Source: an uncultured Clostridia bacterium
GTDB taxonomy: Bacteria; Bacillota; Clostridia; Christensenellales; Aristaeellaceae
Assembly: GCA_946409855.1 (NCBI GenBank)
Contig: CAMJXZ010000039.1
Coordinates: 1 to 15,187 of the forward strand
Reading direction: 5' to 3'
DNA: 15,187 nt
The position numbers and the translations under genes were made by a program. Of this stretch, positions 1 through 6,121 are shown in pieces (within the stretch, counting starts at the first letter, position 1; every line of letters starts with the position of its first letter). The notes beneath the pieces were generated by a model, which was not told the DNA's origin, did not search any database, and saw nothing but the letters and a program-made list of their open reading frames with translations.

Positions 1-193
1 TGCCGTAGGATGTGGTCGTCGAATAACCGTACATGGATCCGGTTCCCTGGATCGTCAGTACACCGCGGTCGTCCAGTTCCCACGTCAGGTCAGTACCGCA
101 TTCTCCGCTTTGCACTTCCGCCAGCGCGCCGGCGCAAAAAAGCGCCGCGCACACGATCATCAGCACGGTCAGTCCCTTCAGCACTGTCTTCAT
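1..193 (-). CDS. Secreted BspA-like / leucine-rich-repeat type protein, N-terminal fragment (runs off the window)
   Basis: Sixty-four codons are visible and the frame stays open at position 1. The ATG at 193 has GGAGG eight bases upstream. An in-frame ATG at 199 lies only two bases from that site, so 193 is the better start. The protein begins with a classical signal peptide: Lys-2, a hydrophobic core at about residues 4-21, and a likely signal peptidase I cut after ALA (residue 25). The next stretch (residues 29-55) contains CGTDLTWELDDRGVLTIQG and then GTGSM. In my knowledge this CG-x-L-TW-x-L-x-x-x-G-x-LTI-x-GTG pattern is the typical opening of BspA-like leucine-rich-repeat and related surface proteins of gut Clostridia. 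The repeats themselves would lie outside the window. It has its own promoter and a hairpin separates it from the SPFH gene, so it is probably a separate transcription unit. The role (adhesion or cell-surface binding) is inferred from the family only. Confidence 0.72.
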   Translation of the reverse strand, partial: MKTVLKGLTVLMIVCAALFCAGALAEVQSGECGTDLTWELDDRGVLTIQGTGSMYGYSTTTSYG

Positions 194-232
194 CGCCATA
201 TCCTCCATCACGTTTCAGCAGGTAGCGTTTTC

Positions 233-262
233 ATTTTATCACCATCCGTCGGGATCGGTCAA
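233..262 (-). promoter_or_regulatory. Promoter of the BspA-like gene
   Basis: On the minus strand TTGACC (257-262, five of six bases match the -35 consensus) is followed after 18 bases by TAAAAT (233-238). A TG dinucleotide just before the hexamer makes it an extended -10. The predicted transcript starts near 226, about 33 bases before the ATG at 193. The promoter abuts the hairpin that follows the SPFH gene, which fits a boundary between two transcription units. Confidence 0.6.
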
Positions 263-275
263 TCATAAAACGCAT

Positions 276-308
276 CGCCCCCGCGTCCTGCCAGGGGACA
301 CGGGGGCG
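276..308 (-). terminator. Hairpin terminator after the SPFH/zinc-ribbon gene
   Basis: CGCCCCCG (276-283) pairs with CGGGGGCG (301-308). After one mismatch the stem continues with GTCC/GGAC, giving about 12 paired bases and a loop of about seven. It begins 22 bases past the stop codon at 330. Read on the minus strand it is followed by ATGCGTTTTATG, a weak and interrupted T run. It is probably an intrinsic terminator of modest efficiency. Confidence 0.55.
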
Positions 309-329
309 TCATTGTGTTTGATCGGAACC

Positions 330-1373
330 TTACAGCTTCGTCCCGCACTGGGGGCAGAACTTGGCGCCGGGGGCGACCTCCTGGCCGCACTGGGGGCAGA
401 CGGCGGAGGACTGGCCCTGTTTGGCGCCGCACTGGGGGCAGAACCGGGCGCCCGGGGTCAGGGGCTGGCCGCACTGGGGGCAGAAGCTCTGCGGGGCGGC
501 GGGCTGGGCGGCCGGCTGCTGGACAGCGCCGTTCATCATCTGGCTCATCATCGCGGCGGCGCCGAAGCCGGCGCCCAGGCCGGCGGCGCCGTTCTGGTTG
601 TTGGCGGCGTCCCGCATGGCGGCGGCGGCCTGGAACTGGGCGTACTTGCCGATGTCCCCCACCACGCCCATGCTGGTGCGCTGGTCCATGGCCTTTTCCA
701 CCTCTTCGGGCACGGTGATGTTTTCGATCACGAAGCCCGTCAGCTTGATGCCCAGGCTGTTCAGCCGGGGCGAGATGGTCGCCAGGGCGTAGCTGCTCAG
801 CTCGTCATAATTGGCGGCCAGATCCAGCGCGGGGATCTTGCTCTGGGCGATGGCGTCGGACAGGCCGGAGACGATGACCCGCTTGATCTGCCCGGTGATA
901 TAGTCGGTGGTGTACAGGCCGTTGGTGCCGAACACCTCCTTGAGGAAGACCTTCGGGTCGGACACGGCGAAGGAATAGATGCCGTGGGCCAGCAGGCGGA
1001 CCATGCCGAACTCGGCGTCCCGCATCATGACCGGGTTGCTGGTGCCCCATTTCTGGTCGATGAACTGCTTGGTGTTGATGAAGTACACTTCCGCCTTGAA
1101 GGGGGAATTGAAGCCGTACTTCCAGGCCTTGAGGGCCGTCATGATCGGCATGTTCTGGGTGGACAGCTCGTAGCGGCCGGGGGTGAACACGTCCGCCAGC
1201 TGGCCTTCGTTGACCATGATGGCCACCTGGCTCTCCCGCACGGTCAGCTGGGCGCCCATCATGATTTCCTTGCCGCCGCAGTCGTAGCGGTAGACCATGA
1301 TGTTCTGGGACGGATCCTTCCATTCGATGACGTCAACGAACTGGCCGCGGATGAAATTGGTGAAAATACCCAT
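330..1373 (-). CDS. SPFH-domain protein with C-terminal double zinc ribbons (YdjI-like, 'virion core protein' family)
   Basis: The protein has 347 residues. The ATG has GGAGG eight bases upstream. Residues about 25-225 form an SPFH (stomatin/prohibitin/flotillin-like) domain, with recognisable stretches such as NEGQLADVFTPGRYEL and a late segment ending in ENITVPEEVEKAMDQ. A low-complexity Ala/Gly/Gln/Met linker follows (about 250-295). Four CPQCG knuckles come last, with cysteines at 298/301, 312/315, 326/329 and 340/343, enough for two four-cysteine zinc sites. There is no N-terminal membrane helix, so it is probably cytoplasmic or peripherally membrane-bound. The domain order matches the YdjI family of Bacillus, which in that genus lies with a PspA-type membrane-stress locus. 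A scaffold role in membrane stress is inferred. It starts 23 bases after the preceding gene's stop, so the two are probably co-transcribed. Confidence 0.85.
   Translation of the reverse strand: MGIFTNFIRGQFVDVIEWKDPSQNIMVYRYDCGGKEIMMGAQLTVRESQVAIMVNEGQLADVFTPGRYELSTQNMPIMTALKAWKYGFNSPFKAEVYFINTKQFIDQKWGTSNPVMMRDAEFGMVRLLAHGIYSFAVSDPKVFLKEVFGTNGLYTTDYITGQIKRVIVSGLSDAIAQSKIPALDLAANYDELSSYALATISPRLNSLGIKLTGFVIENITVPEEVEKAMDQRTSMGVVGDIGKYAQFQAAAAMRDAANNQNGAAGLGAGFGAAAMMSQMMNGAVQQPAAQPAAPQSFCPQCGQPLTPGARFCPQCGAKQGQSSAVCPQCGQEVAPGAKFCPQCGTKL
344..484. repeat. Four-copy 42-base repeat inside the zinc-ribbon coding region
   Basis: The 15-base word CGCACTGGGGGCAGA occurs at 344, 386, 428 and 470, exactly 42 bases apart. 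It encodes the CPQCG knuckles on the minus strand. The 14-residue period is the spacing of knuckles within and between the two zinc ribbons. The repeat is therefore protein-driven, probably the result of internal duplication. It is not an independent DNA element. Confidence 0.9.
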
Positions 1374-1396
1374 ATGCGTATCCTCCTTCGTATGTG

Positions 1397-2170
1397 TCAG
1401 GTCAGGGCGGCGTCAGTCAGACAGGCGACCGTCCGCGCCCCATCAACCATTATATCCAGATCCAGATAGTCCTTGATATCCTCGATGGTGCGCCGCACCG
1501 ACCGGTCCATCCCCGCGAAATCGGCTTCTTCCTGCCGGGGGATGGCCAGAAGCCTGGCGCTGCGGCTGTTGATGAAGGTCATGTAATAATCAGCGTCCGG
1601 ATCAGCCCGGTCGAAGAAATTCCTGCACAGGGCGCTTTCCAGCCGGTCCGTGCCGTAATGCCAGCGGCCGAACAGGTACCCTTCCCCCTGGGGGATCGAC
1701 AGGTCCCACAGCCGGCAGGGGTGGGAAAGGCAGCCGTCCGTCCGGAGCATGCGGAACCAGCGGGGGACGATCTGCGGGTCCTTGAGGGAGCCGTTGAGCA
1801 GGTTGTGCACCAGCTCGGTGGTGACGATGCCCACCATGTCCCGCTGGGACACGGGTTCATCCGCGTAATCCGCGTGCAGCCGGTTGAGCAGGTGCTTGAG
1901 ATCCCGCAGGGAGCCTCCCTGGTCCATATCCAGCGTGAACAGCGGGACCGCCGACCCCATGTCCGTCAGCAGACTGTACAGCCGCGCCTCCGCCTCCGTC
2001 CCGGGATAAACGCCCACGGCGTCAAAGCTTTCGGCCTGAATCAGCCGGGCGGCCTCGTCCGCGTCCGCCGTGAACAGCACGGGCGAAAAGTCGGCCTCCC
2101 GGGTGAAAATGGATGAAAACATCGCCTCGTCCTCCGACTCCGGCCGGACGACGAGCAGCAGCTTGTACAT
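1397..2170 (-). CDS. Protein with a degenerate response-regulator receiver-like N-terminus; function unknown
   Basis: The protein has 257 residues. The chosen ATG at 2170 has GGAGGG five bases upstream. The longer open frame back to 2230 would start inside the -35 box and is rejected. Residues 1-80 follow the beta-alpha rhythm of a receiver domain (YKLLLVV, then FDAVGVYP, then VPLFTLD). The acidic pocket is missing: VRPES replaces the usual DDE, and the phospho-acceptor position falls in VGVYP, which has no Asp. Phosphorylation is therefore unlikely. The C-terminal half (about 105-257) is helical in character and contains LFGRWHYGTDRLESAL (167-182). I see no DNA-binding helix-turn-helix, no membrane segment and no enzyme motif. 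It is the first gene of a probable two-gene unit with the SPFH protein. A regulatory or partner role is inferred; the product is otherwise unrecognised. Confidence 0.7.
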   Translation of the reverse strand: MYKLLLVVRPESEDEAMFSSIFTREADFSPVLFTADADEAARLIQAESFDAVGVYPGTEAEARLYSLLTDMGSAVPLFTLDMDQGGSLRDLKHLLNRLHADYADEPVSQRDMVGIVTTELVHNLLNGSLKDPQIVPRWFRMLRTDGCLSHPCRLWDLSIPQGEGYLFGRWHYGTDRLESALCRNFFDRADPDADYYMTFINSRSARLLAIPRQEEADFAGMDRSVRRTIEDIKDYLDLDIMVDGARTVACLTDAALT

Positions 2171-2191
2171 AGAATCCCTCCAAATTACAGG

Positions 2192-2223
2192 TTGCGGGAG
2201 TATTATACAGGATTCTCCCGCAA
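2192..2223. promoter_or_regulatory. 9-bp perfect inverted repeat spanning the -10 box (possible operator)
   Basis: TTGCGGGAG (2192-2200) is the exact reverse complement of CTCCCGCAA (2215-2223). The 14-base spacer contains the -10 hexamer of the minus-strand promoter. One arm lies near the predicted transcription start and the other lies between the -10 and -35 boxes. A dimeric repressor bound here would block RNA polymerase. No adjacent gene encodes an obvious DNA-binding repressor, so any regulator would be encoded elsewhere. Confidence 0.45.
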
Positions 2224-2230
2224 ATTGCAA
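2202..2230 (-). promoter_or_regulatory. Promoter of the receiver-like/SPFH gene pair
   Basis: On the minus strand TTGCAA (2225-2230, four of six consensus bases) and a perfect TATAAT (2202-2207) are separated by 17 bases. Transcription is predicted to start near 2195, giving a leader of about 25 bases that contains the GGAGGG ribosome binding site for the ATG at 2170. Confidence 0.7.
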
Positions 2231-2267
2231 TAGTCAGTACAAATGGAAACCAGAAAACACATGAGAG

Positions 2268-2293
2268 GCCGCTGCACGGCGTCATGCAGCAGC
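2268..2293 (-). terminator. Possible weak terminator at the end of the opp operon
   Basis: GCCGCTGCA (2268-2276) pairs with TGCAGCAGC (2285-2293). That is nine pairs including one wobble, with an eight-base loop. On the minus strand the stem is followed by CTCTCATGTGTTTTCTGG, so the T tract is short. It lies 55 bases past the stop of the DUF3899-like gene and upstream of the next promoter, which is the right place for the end of the opp transcript. Confidence 0.4.
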
Positions 2294-2348
2294 CCCCGCG
2301 GACCGGACCCGTCAGCGGTATGCCGAGGGACGCTGAAACCCGTCCGCC

Positions 2349-2753
2349 TTACAGCACCGCATACAAAAGCAGAAACAAACCGCTGAACAAAAGACTGCCC
2401 AGGCCGCACCATACCATCGCGGGCGACCAGGACCGCCCCTTTTCATCCCGCTGTTTTTTGTATTCGTACAGGGTTTCCGGTTCCTGATAGATCTTCCTGG
2501 TGGCAAACAGGGAATGAAGGGAAAAACGGCTGAAGGCATACCCCAGCGCGTCATAGGCCCCTTTGGACGCCGCGTAGCTCAGTCCGCCCAGGCCCGTCAG
2601 CACGATGCCCGGCACCAGAAAACAGTCGGAAAGGATGCCTGCCGCCGTTTTGCCGTCAGGGGCGGAAAACACGCCCCGGAGCAAGGCCATGCACAGGGCC
2701 GCCAGAACCGCGGCGGCCCCGTAAATCAGATATGCTCTTCGGGACGTATTCAT
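2349..2753 (-). CDS. Small membrane protein of the DUF3899 type
   Basis: The protein has 134 residues. Three hydrophobic segments are visible, at about 7-27, 43-62 and 112-133. The middle section has the pattern I recall for DUF3899 proteins of Firmicutes: SDCFLVPGIVLTGLGGL (42-58), then KGAYDALGYAFSRF (64-77), then a Tyr-rich charged stretch (LYEYKKQRDEKG) before the last helix. No function is known for this family. Its ATG lies three bases after the oppF stop. The only ribosome-site-like sequence (AAAGGTG) is weak and about 13 bases away inside oppF, so its translation is probably coupled to oppF. It is the last gene of the opp operon. A link to peptide uptake is suggested only by this position. 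Confidence 0.7.
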   Translation of the reverse strand: MNTSRRAYLIYGAAAVLAALCMALLRGVFSAPDGKTAAGILSDCFLVPGIVLTGLGGLSYAASKGAYDALGYAFSRFSLHSLFATRKIYQEPETLYEYKKQRDEKGRSWSPAMVWCGLGSLLFSGLFLLLYAVL

Positions 2754-2756
2754 CGC

Positions 2757-3971
2757 TTACTTCAGCACCTTTAAGTAATCCTGGTATTCTTTATCGTTGC
2801 AGTGCACGAAATGACCCGGTTTGATCTCCCGCATGGAGGGAAGATCGGTCGTGTAGTCATGCTCCGCCAGCGGATTGTACACGATGCGCCTGCGGTTTTT
2901 TTCATACAGCGGATCAGGCAGCGGAATGGCGGAAAGCAGCGCCCGGGTATACGGATGCAGCGGGTTCAGAAACAGTTCATCCGACGGCGCCAGTTCCACC
3001 ATTTTGCCGAAGTACATCACCCCGATACGGTCCGAGAAATACTTGACGACGGAAAGGTCATGGGCAATAAACAGGATGGTCAGGCCCAGATCCCGCCTCA
3101 GGTCGTTGAGCAGATTGATCACCTGCGCCTGCACCGATACGTCCAGCGCGGACACCGGTTCGTCCGCGATGATCAGGTCCGGCTCCATGATGATGGCCCG
3201 GGCCACCCCGATGCGCTGGCGCTGGCCGCCGGAAAACTCATGGGGATAACGGCTGGCGTGCTCCCGGACCAGGCCCACCATTTCCAGCATCCGGTAGACT
3301 TTTTCGCTGATGACATGCTCGTCCCGTTCTCCCTGGATCTTAAGCCCTTCCGCGATGATTTCACGCACCGTCATGCGGGGATCCAGAGACGCGATGGGAT
3401 CCTGATAGATCATCTGGATGCGGGTAACCATCTTGGTGTTCTTCGCCTTGCGCAGGGCGGCCTTCTGCTCTTTCAGAAGGGCGGGCTTTTCCGCCTCGGA
3501 AGCATGGCGCAGTTTTTCAGCGTATTCCTCTCTGCACGCGTTTACGTTGGCTTCCACAAACTCCCTGTCGCAGTTCTTCTGGTCATACCGGGCTGCCTTG
3601 ATCTCCTTCTGCTGCGCGGCAATCACGTCATTCAGCTCTTTCTGCAGGCGCTCCCGTTCCTCGCCCTGGGCGCTTTGAAGCTTTTTTCCATACGTGTCCC
3701 GGGCCTTTTTGATCGCGTTCTGATAGGAACGGATCCCCGCGCCGATCCGTATGCCTTTGAAATAAACGTTGCCGGAGGTAGCGGTATACAGCTTAATGAT
3801 GGTGCGGCCGGTGGTGGTTTTCCCGCAGCCGGACTCGCCCACCAGGCCGAACACTTCGCCCTTCTGAATATCAAAGCTCACATCGTCCACGGCTTTGAAT
3901 TCCGAGCGGCCCGTTTTGAAGTACTGGCAAAGATGCTCTACCCGGAGCAGCGGTTCCTGGTTATTCTGCAT
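2757..3971 (-). CDS. oppF: Oligopeptide ABC transporter ATP-binding subunit OppF, with a ~100-residue insertion
   Basis: A 404-residue cytoplasmic ATPase that powers peptide import together with OppD. Visible motifs are Walker A GESGCGKT (45-52), Q-loop Gln-190 in MIYQDPIASLDP, signature FSGGQRQR (246-253), Walker B LIIADE with catalytic Glu-271, and switch His-304. The C-terminal HPYTRALLSAIPLPDP and the ending GHFVHCNDKEYQDYL are typical of Firmicutes OppF. Classical OppF has about 310-330 residues. The excess is a Lys/Glu/Ala/Arg-rich block at about 78-180, between Walker A and the Q-loop, that looks helical and coiled-coil-like. The gene overlaps the end of oppD by 11 bases and starts with ATG inside it, which suggests translational coupling. 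All catalytic residues are intact, so the protein should be active. Substrate class is inferred from the family. Confidence 0.93.
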   Translation of the reverse strand: MQNNQEPLLRVEHLCQYFKTGRSEFKAVDDVSFDIQKGEVFGLVGESGCGKTTTGRTIIKLYTATSGNVYFKGIRIGAGIRSYQNAIKKARDTYGKKLQSAQGEERERLQKELNDVIAAQQKEIKAARYDQKNCDREFVEANVNACREEYAEKLRHASEAEKPALLKEQKAALRKAKNTKMVTRIQMIYQDPIASLDPRMTVREIIAEGLKIQGERDEHVISEKVYRMLEMVGLVREHASRYPHEFSGGQRQRIGVARAIIMEPDLIIADEPVSALDVSVQAQVINLLNDLRRDLGLTILFIAHDLSVVKYFSDRIGVMYFGKMVELAPSDELFLNPLHPYTRALLSAIPLPDPLYEKNRRRIVYNPLAEHDYTTDLPSMREIKPGHFVHCNDKEYQDYLKVLK

Positions 3972-6120
3972 GCTGCATCTCCCTCTTCTCGTTCATTCTG
4001 GCGATTCTGTCCTGTATCGCCTGGGGCGGCTCCACCTTTGGCGCGTCGGGATGCAGCAGCCAGGTGGCCGCGTAGTGGGTGTCGCTGATGCGGAACATAG
4101 GCGGCTGGCGCTCAAAGTCAATCTGCATGGCGTATTTATTCCGGGGCGCAAACGCATCGCCGGCCGGAGGGTAGATCATATTCGGCGGCGTGCCGGGAAT
4201 GGCGTCCAGCTTTTCATTTGTATCCAGATCAGGCATGGAGGAAAGCAGCGCCCAGGTGTAAGGATGGGCGGAATGATAGAACACATCCTCCGCCGTGCCG
4301 TATTCGACGATTTTGCCCGCGTACATGACCGCGATTCTGTCCGCCATGTTGGCCACCACGCCCAGGTCGTGCGTGATGAAAATGACAGACAGGCGGCGCT
4401 CCCTTTTCAGGTCGTTGATCAGTTCCAGGATCTGGGCCTGGATGGTCACGTCCAGAGCGGTGGTGGGTTCGTCGCAGATCAGGATATCGGGGTTGGCGGC
4501 CAGCGCGATGGCGATGACAATGCGCTGCCGCATCCCGCCGGAAAACTCGAAGGGATACTGGTTATAGCGCTTCCGGGGCTCGGGGATGCCGACTTCCTCC
4601 ATCAGCTTGATGGCCTTTTCCTTGGCCATGGATTTGGTGATCCGGTTCACCACGCCGGAAGCGTCCGCCTTTAGCGCGTCGATAAAAGCAACGGCCTCGG
4701 CTTCATAATCCCTTTCGTCCCGGCGGGCCAGCTCATCCCGGTAATGTTCGGCCAGCTGATCCAGCTGTTTTTGAATATCCCGCTTGACCGCTTCCAGATC
4801 GGTAATGGACTTGGGGGCCACTTCCCATTCCGGCGTCCTGCCCCGGCTGACGAGGCGTTCCCGCTTGGCCGTCTGGCCGGCAAACCGTTTTTCTTCTTTG
4901 GCGTTTTTCACGATGGAAGAGAAATACCGTTCGATTTCCGACTGCAGGGCGGTGGAGAACGTGTATGCCAGGGTATCCTTTTCAAGCTCCAGCCGGTCGA
5001 TGGAGCTTTCGACTTCCTTGGTCAGCCTTTTCAGGGTTTCCCGGCATTCCTTCTTGTCCAGGCTGTCCCGGGCGAATACGGACCGGGCCTTTTCCAGATC
5101 GTAAACGCAGCGATCCTTCTGCGCATACGCCTGGCCGGCCGAATAACGCAGGCCCTCCTTGGCGTCGCTGATAAAGTCCAGCATGAAATGATCGTCCAGA
5201 TACTTGCGCATTTGGGCGTTCATCTCATCGACAGAGCCCTGGGGCAGCGGCTGTCCGGAAAAAGTAAGATAATAGCCCATCGTAAAGAAGTTCGGCGCTT
5301 CTTTGGCAAGCGCTTCATGAAGGATTTCACCGGTTTTTTTCAGCAGCTCCCGAAGGAACCCATGATGATCCGCCCCGTTCCGGACAGCGGCGGGCAGTTT
5401 TTTCAGCAGCTCCCTGAGTTCTTCCGCCCGTTCTTTGACGACATAATCGTGCACCGACTGCTCCGAAAGGCGGTTGATGCGGCCCACCCTGTCCTTGATG
5501 TCCCTGGCCGCGTCCTTTTCCAGCTCGAAATCGAGCACGCCGATCAGGGTGGCGGCCTCTTCGGCGGCGTCGTGCGCTTTGTTGTAATCGCTCTCCAAAG
5601 CCAGATGCTTGTATTCAAACCGATTAAAATCCCTGATCTTGTGCTGGATGTCCTTTGCCTTGGCGGGATCGTCCGCGGCCAGAGCGGACGTCATGGCTTT
5701 GCTCAGGCGTTTGAGCGAGCCGTTCAGCGCCGCGCGGCTTTCCCGCTGGCGCGCCCTGCCTTTCAGGATCATGGCCTCGGTCAGCTGACGGCCGATCTTC
5801 ACGATCGGGTTCAGGCTGCTCATGGGATCCTGGAAAATCATGGCGATTTTGTCACCGCGGATCTTGTGGAACTCATCTTCGGAAATCTTCAGCAGATCCT
5901 TCCCGTCATAAATGATTTCCCCGCCCTCGATCAGCGCATTGGGAGCCAGAATCCCCAGAATGGCCTTGGAAGTCACGGATTTGCCGGAACCGCTCTCGCC
6001 CACAATGGCCAGGGTTTCGCCTTTCATCAGGTCAAAGTCAATTCCGCGCACGGCCTGCACTTTGCCATTTGAGGTTTTGAATGATATTGTCAGGCCTTGC
6101 ACCTGCAGCTTCTTATCCAT
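3961..6120 (-). CDS. oppD: Oligopeptide ABC transporter ATP-binding subunit OppD, with a ~380-residue insertion
   Basis: A 719-residue protein, about twice the usual 330-360. The ATPase parts are complete: Walker A GESGSGKS (41-48), Q-loop Gln-97 in MIFQDPMSSLNP, signature FSGGMRQR (526-533), Walker B ILICDE with Glu-551, D-loop TTALD, and His-584. Between about 120 and 500 lies a long, charged, mostly helical insertion. It sits after the Q-loop and before the segment leading to the signature, that is, in the helical subdomain. The C-terminal region keeps the OppD layout (HPYTWALLSSMPDLD, AIPGTPP), but the usual cysteines are absent: PPAGDAFAPRNKYAMQIDF stands where other OppDs have GCxFxxRC. 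An AGAGGAG ribosome site lies nine bases before the ATG, one base after the oppC stop. One uninterrupted frame argues against sequencing error or pseudogenization. Confidence 0.93.
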   Translation of the reverse strand: MDKKLQVQGLTISFKTSNGKVQAVRGIDFDLMKGETLAIVGESGSGKSVTSKAILGILAPNALIEGGEIIYDGKDLLKISEDEFHKIRGDKIAMIFQDPMSSLNPIVKIGRQLTEAMILKGRARQRESRAALNGSLKRLSKAMTSALAADDPAKAKDIQHKIRDFNRFEYKHLALESDYNKAHDAAEEAATLIGVLDFELEKDAARDIKDRVGRINRLSEQSVHDYVVKERAEELRELLKKLPAAVRNGADHHGFLRELLKKTGEILHEALAKEAPNFFTMGYYLTFSGQPLPQGSVDEMNAQMRKYLDDHFMLDFISDAKEGLRYSAGQAYAQKDRCVYDLEKARSVFARDSLDKKECRETLKRLTKEVESSIDRLELEKDTLAYTFSTALQSEIERYFSSIVKNAKEEKRFAGQTAKRERLVSRGRTPEWEVAPKSITDLEAVKRDIQKQLDQLAEHYRDELARRDERDYEAEAVAFIDALKADASGVVNRITKSMAKEKAIKLMEEVGIPEPRKRYNQYPFEFSGGMRQRIVIAIALAANPDILICDEPTTALDVTIQAQILELINDLKRERRLSVIFITHDLGVVANMADRIAVMYAGKIVEYGTAEDVFYHSAHPYTWALLSSMPDLDTNEKLDAIPGTPPNMIYPPAGDAFAPRNKYAMQIDFERQPPMFRISDTHYAATWLLHPDAPKVEPPQAIQDRIARMNEKREMQHAE

Positions 6121-6121
6121 A

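Noticed and set aside
194..329. A further small gene between the BspA-like and SPFH genes
   Set aside because: The 136 bases are filled by a promoter and a hairpin; no frame with a ribosome site is visible.
344..484. Regularly spaced 42-base repeats suggesting a short CRISPR-like array
   Set aside because: The repeats are in frame, code for CPQCG zinc knuckles, and the spacers are coding and similar to each other. No cas genes are present.
2171..2230. Upstream start at 2230 for the receiver-like protein
   Set aside because: The extra 20 codons overlap the -35 and -10 boxes. The ATG at 2170 has GGAGGG at the right distance and starts the first beta strand.
3961..6120. OppD as a fusion of two genes or a frameshifted pair
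   Set aside because: One open frame covers both halves of a single ATPase; Walker A is on one side of the insertion and signature/Walker B on the other, so this is an insertion and not a fusion.
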